Source of the DNA: an uncultured Faecalicatena sp.
Lineage (GTDB): Bacteria > Bacillota > Clostridia > Lachnospirales > Lachnospiraceae
Direction: 5' to 3'
NCBI GenBank assembly: GCA_948468385.1
Contig: CAOKHZ010000034.1
Span: forward strand, 1-41,881
Length of the DNA: 41,881 nucleotides
Under the pieces are notes generated by a model. It was not told the origin of the DNA. It was given only the letters and a program-made list of their open reading frames with translations, and searched no databases. The number at the start of each line of letters is the position of its first letter. Positions within the stretch are counted from its first letter, which is position 1. Shown here in pieces: positions 31,654 to 39,368 of this stretch. Position numbers and translations under genes: made by a program.

Positions 31654-33261
31654 TCACTCTGGTAATACCTCGACGATCCTCGTTGCTATTCTCTCGCAAA
31701 ATTGAGCATCATGCTCCACGACGATCATCGTAGGCTCGAATTTCAACAACAAGCTTTCAATTTGCATCCTGGAAAACACGTCGATATAATTGAGCGGTTC
31801 ATCCCAGATATACAAATGTGCCGGGGTCATCAGGCTGGCGGCGATCAGTACTTTCTTCTTTTGCCCTTCCGAATAGTCCTCCATCGGCTTCGCGAACTGC
31901 TCCCGCGCCATGTCAAGCTGCCGAAGAATCGCGCAAAACAAGCTCTCGTCCAACCCCCGCGTCCTGCAAAATGCCTTGATGTCGCCTTTCAGAAACGCGG
32001 TGTCCTGATTAATGTAGGAAATCGTAAGTCCCGTGCCAATCGCCAAAGTCCCCCGCACGAATAGATTGGGCTCCTCGTTTTGCCCGGCACGCTTTAAAAC
32101 GGCCTTGAGGAAACTCGATTTTCCACAACCGTTTCGACCGCGCAGGACGACTCTCTCACCCTGCCTCAGCTCAAAGTCAAAGTCCCGCAAAACCTCGCGC
32201 CCCATGTCCGCCTGGCCGCGCCCTTCCAGACCTTTCATTTCCAGCGCGCCCTGCGCAAACGTTCCTTTCGAGTCTGCCAACGCATATCCGATCGAACATT
32301 CCCTCGCCAAAATCAGCACGTCCTTATGATATACGAGCGGCGTGATTTTCAAGTCCACCACGTCCTCCACATCCAAAAGCAGGCCTTCCTTCTCCTCGAT
32401 TTCCCGCTCCAGCCTGCGCTCGTACTGCTTTACGCGGCTCTGCATTTTCTTCGTCTTCGCGCCAATATACGCCCTGCTTCCTTTTTTGTAGTCATGATCC
32501 TTAATCGGGTCGCGTCCAATCTTGGTACCCTCGTTTTTTTCCGCCCACTGATTGCTGCGCCGCGCCGACTGCCGCAACTGGCCAATCTCCCGCAAATGCT
32601 TTTCATTTTCCTTTTTTGAAAAATTGTCGCGTCGGTTCTTATTCTCCCACCAACTGGAAAAATTTCCCTTTTGAATCTCTATCGTTTTCCGATTCAATAC
32701 CAAGACATGGTCAATACAAGCATCCAGCAAGTCCCGGTCATGGGAAACCAGAATAAACCCTTTCTTTTGTTGCAGGTACTTCTTAACAATGTCCCGCGCG
32801 CCCCAGTCGAGATGGTTTGTCGGCTCGTCAATCAGCAAAAACGCGTTCTCCCCCGAAAATAGAATCGCCAGCATCACCCTCGTCCGCTCCCCGTGGCTCA
32901 ACGTAGAAAACGGTCGATAAAGTACCTCCTGCGAAAGCCGCAGTTTGTCCAGCTCGCAAAACACCCTCCAAGGCTCGCAACCTGCTTTCAAATCTTCCAT
33001 GAAATCGACCGCGCACGATCCTTTCTGCTCCTCACTCAATGGATATGGAAAATAGTCAAACGCCATCGGGGCGTCAATATTCCCCGAATACTCATATTTT
33101 TCCAGCAAAAGATTTAGAAACGTCGTCTTGCCTTTCCCGTTTCTGCCGATAAAGCCCAATTTCCAATTCGTGTCAATCGAAAAGGACACATTTTCAAAAA
33201 CATTGTCAAAGCTGCCTTCATAACAAAATGTAAGGTTCGTCACGTTAATTTGCGCCATCAT
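31654..33261 (-). CDS. ABC-F ATPase, Lsa-like ribosome-protection subfamily (candidate antibiotic resistance)
   Basis: A 535-residue soluble protein with two ATPase domains and no membrane segments. Domain 1 has GRNGKGKTT (39-47), TLSHGERTRVMLAILF and LLIDEPTNHLDWGA; domain 2 has GRNGCGKSS, the signature YSEGQKKKVLIAASLM and LYIWDEPLNYIDVFSRMQIE. The altered second Walker B (WDEPLNYIDV in place of DEPTNHLD) is typical of the Lsa/Vga/CplR branch. Those proteins bind the ribosomal E site and dislodge lincosamides, pleuromutilins and streptogramin A. Between the domains is a long Lys/Arg/Glu linker (about 210-300), the antibiotic-release region in that branch. Two ATGs in a row follow GGGAGG. 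Resistance activity is inferred. Confidence 0.9.
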   Translation of the reverse strand: MMAQINVTNLTFCYEGSFDNVFENVSFSIDTNWKLGFIGRNGKGKTTFLNLLLEKYEYSGNIDAPMAFDYFPYPLSEEQKGSCAVDFMEDLKAGCEPWRVFCELDKLRLSQEVLYRPFSTLSHGERTRVMLAILFSGENAFLLIDEPTNHLDWGARDIVKKYLQQKKGFILVSHDRDLLDACIDHVLVLNRKTIEIQKGNFSSWWENKNRRDNFSKKENEKHLREIGQLRQSARRSNQWAEKNEGTKIGRDPIKDHDYKKGSRAYIGAKTKKMQSRVKQYERRLEREIEEKEGLLLDVEDVVDLKITPLVYHKDVLILARECSIGYALADSKGTFAQGALEMKGLEGRGQADMGREVLRDFDFELRQGERVVLRGRNGCGKSSFLKAVLKRAGQNEEPNLFVRGTLAIGTGLTISYINQDTAFLKGDIKAFCRTRGLDESLFCAILRQLDMAREQFAKPMEDYSEGQKKKVLIAASLMTPAHLYIWDEPLNYIDVFSRMQIESLLLKFEPTMIVVEHDAQFCERIATRIVEVLPE

Positions 33262-33298
33262 TCATTCCTCCCAAATATCCTTCTGCCGCCAAAAACAT
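33245..33298 (-). CDS. Candidate leader peptide overlapping the ABC-F start
   Basis: A 17-codon frame (MFLAAEGYLGGMNDGAN) begins at ATG 33298 with AAGGG about five bases upstream and ends at 33245, past the ABC-F start codons and in another frame. Its ribosomes would run over the ABC-F ribosome site. Resistance ABC-F genes are often controlled by short upstream frames on which drug-stalled ribosomes change leader folding, so this is plausible. It is short and unproven. Confidence 0.4.
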   Translation of the reverse strand: MFLAAEGYLGGMNDGAN

Positions 33299-33326
33299 TC
33301 CTTCCCTTACATTTCTTTCTCTTGTA

Positions 33327-33354
33327 ACTATAAATGATAACTTTCCATTGCAAA
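33327..33354 (-). promoter_or_regulatory. Candidate promoter for the ABC-F gene
   Basis: On the minus strand TATAGT (33327-33332) is preceded 16 bases upstream by TTTGCA (33349-33354), about 65 bases before the ABC-F start. The leader would include the short overlapping frame. Confidence 0.5.
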
Positions 33355-33447
33355 ACGCGAGTCCATAAAAGCCCCCGCGCCCTGACACGAAAAAAGCGAA
33401 AAAGAGAGTCGTAATCTGTTTTTGGCAACACGAAAACATGCACTATC

Positions 33448-33470
33448 CCCCGGATAATGCCACGTCAGTA
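33448..33470. repeat. 23-bp dispersed repeat, copy 2
   Basis: CCCCGGATAATGCCACGTCAGTA matches 31126-31148 with two mismatches. It lies in the 278-base gap between degV and the ABC-F gene. Confidence 0.55.
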
Positions 33471-33539
33471 CCCTTCATGTTTCAAAAGCAGATTACTTAC
33501 TCATCTTCCCACCCCTTTCATATTTTAATGTCTTGCCGC

Positions 33540-34430
33540 TTACGCGGTTCGTTCCTTTCCCCAGAAGAACAACGCCACCGTTCCCGGCCCCGTATGGCTA
33601 CCTATCGTGGTGCCGATATCATTAATCTCCACCTTGCCGTTCAGCCTCGGGAACCGCTCCTCAACCAGGTCCGCCACGGCCCTCGCGTCCTCATGACACG
33701 CCGAATGTGAAATGTAGCACTTCCCGTCATAATCTGTTCCGTTTGCGGCACATTCCTCCATCCGCTTCACGATTTCCTTGATGACGGCACGCTTTCCCCG
33801 AATCTTATAGCGGGGAATCAACGCCCCCTTGTCATCCATGTTAAGCAACGGACAGATATGTAGCGCCGTGCCAAACCATCCGGAGGCCTTGGAAATCCGT
33901 CCACCTTTCACGTAAAACGTAAGATCCGTGGAAAAGAACCAGTGGTTCAACTCCAAACGATGCGACAACGCCCAATCATGCAAATCTTCTATCGTCATCC
34001 CGCCATCTCGCAAATCCGCCAGTTTGTCCATAAAAAGCCCGAACCCGGAAGACGCCCCGCGAGAATCCACGATAAATATCTTTCGATTCGGATAATTCTC
34101 CAAAAGCTCCTCTCTGGCAATGTTGGCCGAATTGTAAGACCCCGAAATCCCGCTGGACAAACTGACATGCAGAATGTCCCTCCCTTCCTCCAAAAACGGC
34201 GTGAAATACGCAATATATTCTTCCACGTTTACTTGTGAAGTGCTTGTCTCGGCTCCGTCGCTCATCGCCTGATAAAATGCCGCGCTGGAAATGCTCTTTC
34301 CCAAATCATCCGCATACTCCTTTCCGTCTAACGAAAAGTGGAAACACACGTAATGAATGTCCCTCTCCTTCATATGCGTTTCCGTCAAATCCGCCGTCGA
34401 ACAACAGCTTAATACATATCCTTCACTCAT
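33540..34430 (-). CDS. DegV family protein (fatty-acid-binding, FakB-like)
   Basis: A 296-residue DegV-fold protein. DegV/FakB proteins bind a fatty acid and present it to a FakA kinase for phospholipid synthesis. Seen here: SCCSTADLTETHMKERDIHYVC where the Ser/Thr-rich start shapes the pocket, ETSTSQVNVEEY, HVSLSSGISGSYNSA, VDSRGASSGFG and GRISKASGW, then HTGPGTVALFFWG at the end. The N-terminal motif is CCSTADLT where FakB usually has TDSTADLP. No fakA kinase gene is adjacent. It follows the Na/Pi transporter gene after 134 bases with several small hairpins. Confidence 0.92.
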   Translation of the reverse strand: MSEGYVLSCCSTADLTETHMKERDIHYVCFHFSLDGKEYADDLGKSISSAAFYQAMSDGAETSTSQVNVEEYIAYFTPFLEEGRDILHVSLSSGISGSYNSANIAREELLENYPNRKIFIVDSRGASSGFGLFMDKLADLRDGGMTIEDLHDWALSHRLELNHWFFSTDLTFYVKGGRISKASGWFGTALHICPLLNMDDKGALIPRYKIRGKRAVIKEIVKRMEECAANGTDYDGKCYISHSACHEDARAVADLVEERFPRLNGKVEINDIGTTIGSHTGPGTVALFFWGKERTA

Positions 34431-34563
34431 GTTTTCTTCCTCTTTCCAAATCTATTCTTTATGGCAAAGCCGCCTGCGGCATCCAGCCTTTCATACCAGA
34501 TTTTTGCCTGGTACCATTCACGGCCGACTCACCACAAACACGCGCTCGTCGTGCCTTACGGCA

Positions 34564-36198
34564 CTATATGGCCAGCACTTCCTCCGCGATATTCCGGGAA
34601 TGGTCGGAAATACGCTCCAACCCTACCAAAGCATCCAAAAAGACGATTCCCGCGTCCGTATCGCACTGGTTCGCCGCCAGCCGCATCATGTGCTCGCTGC
34701 GCAAACGGATTTCCAAATCATCCGCCTGGCTTTCCTTCTCAATGACCTTCAATGCCTCGGCCCTGTCATTGCCCGCGAACGCCGCGACCGCATGGCAATA
34801 ACTGTCCGCGCAAACGGAAATCATTTCTTCCAGCTGCTTCTTTCCAACCTCGGAAAATTCCGCTCCCCGCTCCGACATCGTCTGGGCATACTCGGAAATA
34901 TTTTCACAGTAATCGCTGATACGTTCCATGTCGGAAAGCGTCTGCAAGAGGCTCGCCACATGCTTGTGCTCTCTTTCATTCAGCGCCAGCGCGCTTAACT
35001 TGACCAAGTACTCGGTAATACCGCTACAAAGGTGATCCACCGTCTCCTCCTCGTCACGAATATCCGCAATCAGCCTTTCATCCCTCGTAAACAACACCGT
35101 CCGTGCCTTCTCGATGGAACGTTCCACGACCCTTCCCATGCGGCTGATCTCGCTCACCACGGACTCCAGGGCGATTCCCGGGGTCTCTAGCATACGTTCG
35201 TCCAACAGCACCTTGCTTTCCTCGTTCTCCGTCTCCTCCCCCTTCTGCAGCTTCTCCGCCAGCTTGATAATCAGGTTCGAGAACGGGAACAATAACACCG
35301 TCGTGCCAATATTGAACACCGTGTGCACGGCACTGATCTGCGTCTGCGTAATCGACCCTTCCCCCGCGTCTGGAAACAGTACCGAGAACAACAAGATTGC
35401 CACCACGCTGAAAACCACGGTTCCGATAACGTTAAACAAAAGGTGCATCCGCGCCGCCGTCTTGGCCGTCTTCTTTGCACCGATACCGGACATGATGGCC
35501 GTCACACAAGTACCGATGTTCTGTCCCATAATGATGTAGATGGCCGCGTTAAACGGAACCAGACCGGCCGCCGCCAGGCTCTGCAAGATGCCGACCGAAG
35601 CGGACGAACTTTGAATGACCGCCGTCACGACCGCGCCCGCCACGATTCCCAAAATCGGATTCTTGCCCAACACGACGAAAAGGCTGCAAAACGCCTCCGA
35701 CTCCCGCAACGGGGCGACCGCCGTGGACATCGTCGTGATTCCCACGAACAGAAGCCCGAATCCGATGATGATGCTGGACACGTCCTTGGTAGAACGCCTC
35801 GTCCCCGTCAACATCACGATCACGCCCGCCATAATGGCAATCGGGGCCAGGTTGGCCGGGCTTAAAAACTTCGCCCACTCCACCGCCGACACGAGCCATC
35901 CGGTAACCGTCGTACCGATGTTGGCTCCCATGATGACACCCATCGCCTGGCTTAAGTTCATAATGCCGGCATTGACAAAGCCGACCACCATGACCGAAGT
36001 GGCGGACGAGCTTTGAATGACCGCCGTGATAATGGCTCCAAGCATCACGCCCATGAACTTGTTGCGCGTCAACGCTTCCAAAAGGCTCTTCATCTTGCTG
36101 CCCGCCGCGTTCTCCAAACCCTGCGCCATAATCTGCATTCCATAAATAAACATGCCAAGTCCCCCTATGAAGGGGATGATAATGCTTATATAATCCAT
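34564..36198 (-). CDS. Na/Pi cotransporter family protein with C-terminal PhoU-like domain
   Basis: Sodium-dependent phosphate transporter (NptA/PNaS type). The 544-residue protein has about 9-10 membrane helices containing the duplicated family motif: AVIQSSSATSVMVVGF near residue 60 and AVIQSSSASVGILQSL near 190, with GANIGTTVTGW and GQNIGTCVTAIMSG after them. A cytoplasmic PhoU-like helical domain fills about 350-540 (DMERISDYCENISEYAQT and GLERISDHSRNIAEEVL). Start: GGAGG five bases before ATG 36198, beginning MDYISIIIPFIGGLGMF; the frame is open 35 codons upstream but that part is leader. Phosphate as substrate is inferred from the family. Confidence 0.93.
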   Translation of the reverse strand: MDYISIIIPFIGGLGMFIYGMQIMAQGLENAAGSKMKSLLEALTRNKFMGVMLGAIITAVIQSSSATSVMVVGFVNAGIMNLSQAMGVIMGANIGTTVTGWLVSAVEWAKFLSPANLAPIAIMAGVIVMLTGTRRSTKDVSSIIIGFGLLFVGITTMSTAVAPLRESEAFCSLFVVLGKNPILGIVAGAVVTAVIQSSSASVGILQSLAAAGLVPFNAAIYIIMGQNIGTCVTAIMSGIGAKKTAKTAARMHLLFNVIGTVVFSVVAILLFSVLFPDAGEGSITQTQISAVHTVFNIGTTVLLFPFSNLIIKLAEKLQKGEETENEESKVLLDERMLETPGIALESVVSEISRMGRVVERSIEKARTVLFTRDERLIADIRDEEETVDHLCSGITEYLVKLSALALNEREHKHVASLLQTLSDMERISDYCENISEYAQTMSERGAEFSEVGKKQLEEMISVCADSYCHAVAAFAGNDRAEALKVIEKESQADDLEIRLRSEHMMRLAANQCDTDAGIVFLDALVGLERISDHSRNIAEEVLAI

Positions 36199-36308
36199 GC
36201 CTTCCTCCCATCCGCGTCCGTGGAACATGGCAGAGCCACAGACGACGAACCATGTGTGGACAAGCCCACACCCATTTCCGTGTGATAAAACTTTGCCAAG
36301 CAATTCCT

Positions 36309-36337
36309 ACTATACCATTATTTCAGAAAAAAGACAA
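36309..36337 (-). promoter_or_regulatory. Sigma-A-type promoter for the Na/Pi cotransporter gene
   Basis: On the minus strand TTGTCT and TATAGT are separated by 17 bases, about 110 bases before the ATG. The leader has several short hairpins (for example TGTGG-GCTTGT-CCACA). Confidence 0.65.
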
Positions 36338-36377
36338 TGAGTTTTTTCAAACCATGTCACGGGGTTCTTAAAAGCGA

Positions 36378-36734
36378 TTACTTCTTCATCTTCGGGTCAA
36401 AAATCCATGACGCGACATAGGAAAAGATCAAGGCTGCCGAGATTCCCACCGCGCTTGCCTTGAACCCGCCCTGGAAAATACCAAGGAAGCCGTTCTCGTC
36501 CACCGCTTCCTTCACGCCTTCCCAAAGGACATTTCCAAAACCTAAAAGCGGGACGCTCGCCCCCGCCTTGGCAAACCCCAAAAACGGCTTGTAAATATTT
36601 AAAAATCCAAGAACCGCCCCCGTGCAAACCAAAAGCACCATGACGCGTCCCGGCATCATCTTCGTCCGATCGAGGAGGATTTGCACCAACGCGCAAATCA
36701 GCCCCCCGATCCAAAATGCATTCACATAATCCAT
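36378..36734 (-). CDS. spoVAE: Stage V sporulation protein SpoVAE
   Basis: A 118-residue inner-membrane protein of the SpoVA channel that moves Ca-dipicolinate into the forespore and out during germination. It shows YVNAFWIGGLICALVQILLD, KMMPGRVMVLLVCTGAVLG, FLGFAKAGASVPLLGFGN and a last helix ending FSYVASWIFDPK, giving about three to four helices as in SpoVAE (SpoVAEB). It follows spoVAD after 151 bases with an 11-bp repeat and a hairpin. GGAGG lies about 12 bases before the ATG, longer than usual, so translation may be weak or the start less certain. Confidence 0.95.
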   Translation of the reverse strand: MDYVNAFWIGGLICALVQILLDRTKMMPGRVMVLLVCTGAVLGFLNIYKPFLGFAKAGASVPLLGFGNVLWEGVKEAVDENGFLGIFQGGFKASAVGISAALIFSYVASWIFDPKMKK

Positions 36735-36751
36735 AATAAAATTCTACCTCC

Positions 36752-36808
36752 TGCTATGAGCTCGTTATGAGCTCGTTATGAGCACTTAGTGACCGTCCTT
36801 TGGTCACT
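36752..36808. repeat. 11-bp direct repeats and hairpin between spoVAD and spoVAE
   Basis: TATGAGCTCGT is repeated twice plus a third partial copy just upstream of the spoVAE ribosome site. Next to it AGTGACC and GGTCACT (36788-36794 with 36802-36808) form a perfect seven-pair stem. They may affect mRNA stability or the relative level of the two proteins. Confidence 0.55.
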
Positions 36809-36885
36809 TACGTGCGAATGTACTCCGCGCACCTTGGCAAGGTTCCTCACGCGCCTAGTTAAGCGGAGCTTCCTCTCTCTAAGCA

Positions 36886-37920
36886 CTAACAATGTTCCAA
36901 CACAATCGCGTGCGCGATTCCCGGCACGCTCGCGCCCTCGTTAAAGCTGACAGTCGACATCAGCGCCCCCGTCGGCACGAACAGCACCCGTTTCCACTCG
37001 CCCTTTTGAATCTTCGGCAATATATACGCCGCCAACGTCACCGCCGCGCAGCCGCAGCCGCTCCCGCCGGCATGCGTGTCCTGGCTCTTCTGGTCAAAAA
37101 TCGTCATGCCGCAGTCCATGTGCCTTGACGCGACGTCATAGCCCCTTTCATTTAACAAGTCTATCAAAATGTCCCTCCCGACATATCCCAAATCCCCGGT
37201 GACGATACGGTCATAATAGTCCGGTTTCCGCTTAAAATCAGAAAGGTTTTGGATAATCGTGTCCCTTGCCGCCGGAGCCATGCACGCCCCCATGTTCTGG
37301 GAATCCTTCAGGCCATAATCCACGATTTTCCCAATCGTCACGCCCGTGATGCGGACGTGGCTTTTTTTCGTCCCCACCAAAAATGCCCCGCTTGCCGTCA
37401 CCGTCCATTGGGCGGAAAGCGGCCTTTGGTTCGCGTACCCGAGCGGGAACCTAAACTCCTTCTCCGCGCTCCCGAAATGGCTCGAGGTTACTGCCAGCGA
37501 GAGATTCGCATAATTCGCCGCCACGCTCATCGCCGCAAGTGCCAACGCCTCCCCGGAAGTGGAGCAAGCTCCGAACAACCCGAACATAGGAATCTGCAAG
37601 GCTTCCACGCCAATCGAAGTGGCGATTCCCTGCCGAAGTAGGTCGCCGCCATACAAGAAGCGCACGTCCTGCGGTTCCACTTTCGCTTTCCCCATCGCCA
37701 GCACGCAAGCCTCCTTCTGCATGTTACTCTCCGCTTCCTCCCACGTCTTCGCGCCGAACAAATCGTCCTGCCCGGTCATGTCAAACAATTTTCCCAGCGG
37801 TCCCTCCGACTCCTTCTTGCCGGCAATCGAACCCGCGCTGATAAGAAATGGTGCCACCGCGAAGCAGATGCTTTGCCTTCCCGCCATCTGCCCTTTTTCT
37901 TGTTCTTTTTCCTGATTCAT
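36886..37920 (-). CDS. spoVAD: Stage V sporulation protein SpoVAD
   Basis: Dipicolinic-acid-binding component of the SpoVA complex, with a thiolase-like (KAS) fold. The 344-residue protein shows LFGACSTSGEALALAAM where thiolases keep their nucleophile Cys, GYANQRPLSAQWTVTASGAFLV, TGDLGYVGRDIL, and HAGGSGCGCAAVTLAAYILP at the C-terminal fold. A Lys/Glu/Gln-rich head (MNQEKEQEKGQMAGRQS) precedes the fold. Length is normal. A sigma-G-like promoter lies about 120 bases upstream. It heads the minus-strand spoVAD-spoVAE unit and is divergent from spoVAC, unlike the usual one-operon order. Confidence 0.96.
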   Translation of the reverse strand: MNQEKEQEKGQMAGRQSICFAVAPFLISAGSIAGKKESEGPLGKLFDMTGQDDLFGAKTWEEAESNMQKEACVLAMGKAKVEPQDVRFLYGGDLLRQGIATSIGVEALQIPMFGLFGACSTSGEALALAAMSVAANYANLSLAVTSSHFGSAEKEFRFPLGYANQRPLSAQWTVTASGAFLVGTKKSHVRITGVTIGKIVDYGLKDSQNMGACMAPAARDTIIQNLSDFKRKPDYYDRIVTGDLGYVGRDILIDLLNERGYDVASRHMDCGMTIFDQKSQDTHAGGSGCGCAAVTLAAYILPKIQKGEWKRVLFVPTGALMSTVSFNEGASVPGIAHAIVLEHC

Positions 37921-38040
37921 CCTTCACCCCGTTCTGCCGCCGTTTCTGTCTTCACTATATAAAGCGGCATCTTTCATTTCACGCAACCACTCACGACCCG
38001 AATGACGATATACTCGCGAATCGTTGCAACCTACGAAAAT

Positions 38041-38070
38041 TAGTATGACAAAGATTGGATGAAAATATTC
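38041..38070 (-). promoter_or_regulatory. Sigma-G-like promoter for spoVAD-spoVAE
   Basis: On the minus strand GAATA, 18 bases, then CATACTA. This fits the B. subtilis sigma-G consensus (GHATR, about 18 bases, CATNHTA) at all specified positions. Sigma-G drives spoVA in Bacillus, so the match agrees with gene function. Confidence 0.7.
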
Positions 38071-38098
38071 CTACGACAAGAACACCATCAAGAATGAT

Positions 38099-38128
38099 GC
38101 ATATTTTTCCGAATTATTCCGAATACTA
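38099..38128 (+). promoter_or_regulatory. Sigma-G-like promoter for spoVAC
   Basis: On the plus strand GCATA, 18 bases, then AATACTA: a perfect -35 and a -10 with one mismatch (A for C at the first base) to the sigma-G consensus. The start codon is about 130 bases downstream. Confidence 0.55.
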
Positions 38129-38259
38129 ATCGCCATGAACACGCTGACCGTCATCGCGTGCTTTGCATGATACACTAGGACGGCAACAACGACACATGAT
38201 CAAAACTTTGCAGTATTACGGCATTACATCATTACATTATATGAACGAGGTGAACATTC

Positions 38260-38757
38260 ATGGAAAAGAACGGCACGAACGAAACGGCACGAAACGAAAT
38301 AGAAAAGAAAAAGAAGGAACAACGGTACGAATCCTACGTCAAACAAAAAACGCCCGTGCACAGCCTATTACCGAACATGCTAAAGGCCTTCGTCGTCGGC
38401 GGCATCATATGCACGGTGGGACAATGCATTTACAATTTCTGCCAGCTGCAGGGCTTGTCCAAGGATGAATGCAGCGGCTGGACCTCCATGCTACTGGTTC
38501 TCATAAGCGTCATCCTGACCGGCATCAATGTGTACCCTTCCATCGCCAAATGGGGCGGTGCCGGCGCACTCGTCCCGATTACGGGATTCGCCAACTCCGT
38601 GGCCTCCCCGGCCATTGAGTATAAAAAGGAAGGTCAGGTTTTCGGGATTGGGTGTAAAATTTTCACCATTGCGGGGCCGGTGATACTGTACGGGGTGTTT
38701 ACCAGCTGGGGGCTGGGATTGTTGTATTGGCTCGGAGGGATACTGGGCATCGTTTGA
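38260..38757 (+). CDS. spoVAC: Stage V sporulation protein SpoVAC
   Basis: A 165-residue inner-membrane protein of the SpoVA dipicolinate channel; in B. subtilis SpoVAC forms a mechanosensitive pore. It has a polar Lys/Glu/Asn head (1-30) with an imperfect short repeat at DNA level (ACGGCACGAAC-like), then four to five helices with AFVVGGIICTVGQCIYNF, VLISVILTGINVYPSIAKWGGAGALVPITGFAN and SPAIEYKKEGQVFGIGCKIF (pieces of one continuous region). GAGGTG lies seven bases before the ATG. It is on the opposite strand from spoVAD and spoVAE. No spoVAA, AB or AF is in the window. Confidence 0.95.
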   Translation: MEKNGTNETARNEIEKKKKEQRYESYVKQKTPVHSLLPNMLKAFVVGGIICTVGQCIYNFCQLQGLSKDECSGWTSMLLVLISVILTGINVYPSIAKWGGAGALVPITGFANSVASPAIEYKKEGQVFGIGCKIFTIAGPVILYGVFTSWGLGLLYWLGGILGIV

Positions 38758-38855
38758 ATACAAAAAATAATACGCACAAAATCATCTCTTCTTGCACAGA
38801 TGGAAAAATTCTTGCTAAACTGGAAAAAGATGTCAGAATAAAGGGCAGGGGCGAC

Positions 38856-39362
38856 TTACGTCGCCTCATCCTCGCCCCTCTCCATCGCAAGCAACCTTTC
38901 CTTTTTATCCATGCCGCCCGCATAACCGGTCAGGCTCCCGTCCGTCCCGACGACCCTATGGCACGGTATAATCAAGGACATCGCGTTATGGGCCACCGCA
39001 CTGCCGACCGCTTGCGCCGACATGCTGGAAAGCCCCCTTTTTTTTGCGATTTTTTCCGCGATTTCCTTGTAAGTCATGGTCTGTCCAAAAGGGATCGTGA
39101 GCATGATTTCCCACACGTCCTTTCGAAAAGGCGTGGCTTTCATGGACAATGGCGGGGTAAATCCCGGTTCTTTCCCGCAAAAATAGATGTCCAGCCACCG
39201 CTTGGCCTGCTCAAAAACGGGAAGTTCCTTTTCTTCATGCTCCTCGTCCAGCGTGGCGGCAAAATATTTTTGGCCGTCAAACCACAACCCCGTCAACGCT
39301 TCCCCGTCGCTTGCCAGTGTAATGCCGCCAAGCGGCGAGTCATAATGACAAGTATATTCCAT
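38856..39362 (-). CDS. ogt: Methylated-DNA--protein-cysteine S-methyltransferase (Ogt/AdaB type)
   Basis: Suicide repair protein that takes methyl groups from O6-methylguanine. The 168-residue protein has an N-terminal RNase H-like domain (about 1-75, YDSPLGGITLASDGEALTGLWF) and the active-site domain with RKDVWEIMLTIPFGQTMTY, AVGSAVAHNAMSLIIPCHRV (acceptor Cys C134) and GSLTGYAGGMDKKERLL. Length and motifs are normal. It starts six bases after the LysR stop with GAGGAGG, so both are in one transcript. The stop lies in a GGCGAC-GTAA-GTCGCC hairpin. Convergent with spoVAC. Confidence 0.95.
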   Translation of the reverse strand: MEYTCHYDSPLGGITLASDGEALTGLWFDGQKYFAATLDEEHEEKELPVFEQAKRWLDIYFCGKEPGFTPPLSMKATPFRKDVWEIMLTIPFGQTMTYKEIAEKIAKKRGLSSMSAQAVGSAVAHNAMSLIIPCHRVVGTDGSLTGYAGGMDKKERLLAMERGEDEAT

Positions 39363-39368
39363 CTTCCT

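Larger units (their letters stand above)
37921..38259. other. Divergent spoVAD/spoVAC control region
   Basis: 339 bases without a gene. It contains two sigma-G-like promoters pointing away from each other, with -35 boxes 28 bases apart, and the leaders of both genes. AT-rich stretches alternate with several CGAAT motifs. No small frame with a ribosome site was seen. Confidence 0.7.

Noticed and set aside
33245-33439. A 64-codon gene before the ABC-F protein
   Set aside because: It starts upstream of the likely promoter and has no ribosome site; only its last 17 codons are plausible as a leader frame.
38213-38241. GTATT-17-CATTATA as the spoVAC sigma-G promoter
   Set aside because: Transcription would begin at or inside the GAGGTG ribosome site; the GCATA-18-AATACTA pair further upstream leaves a normal leader.
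38850-38865. GGCGAC-TTAC-GTCGCC hairpin at the ogt stop as a terminator
   Set aside because: Short stem with the stop codon in the loop and no T-run on either strand.
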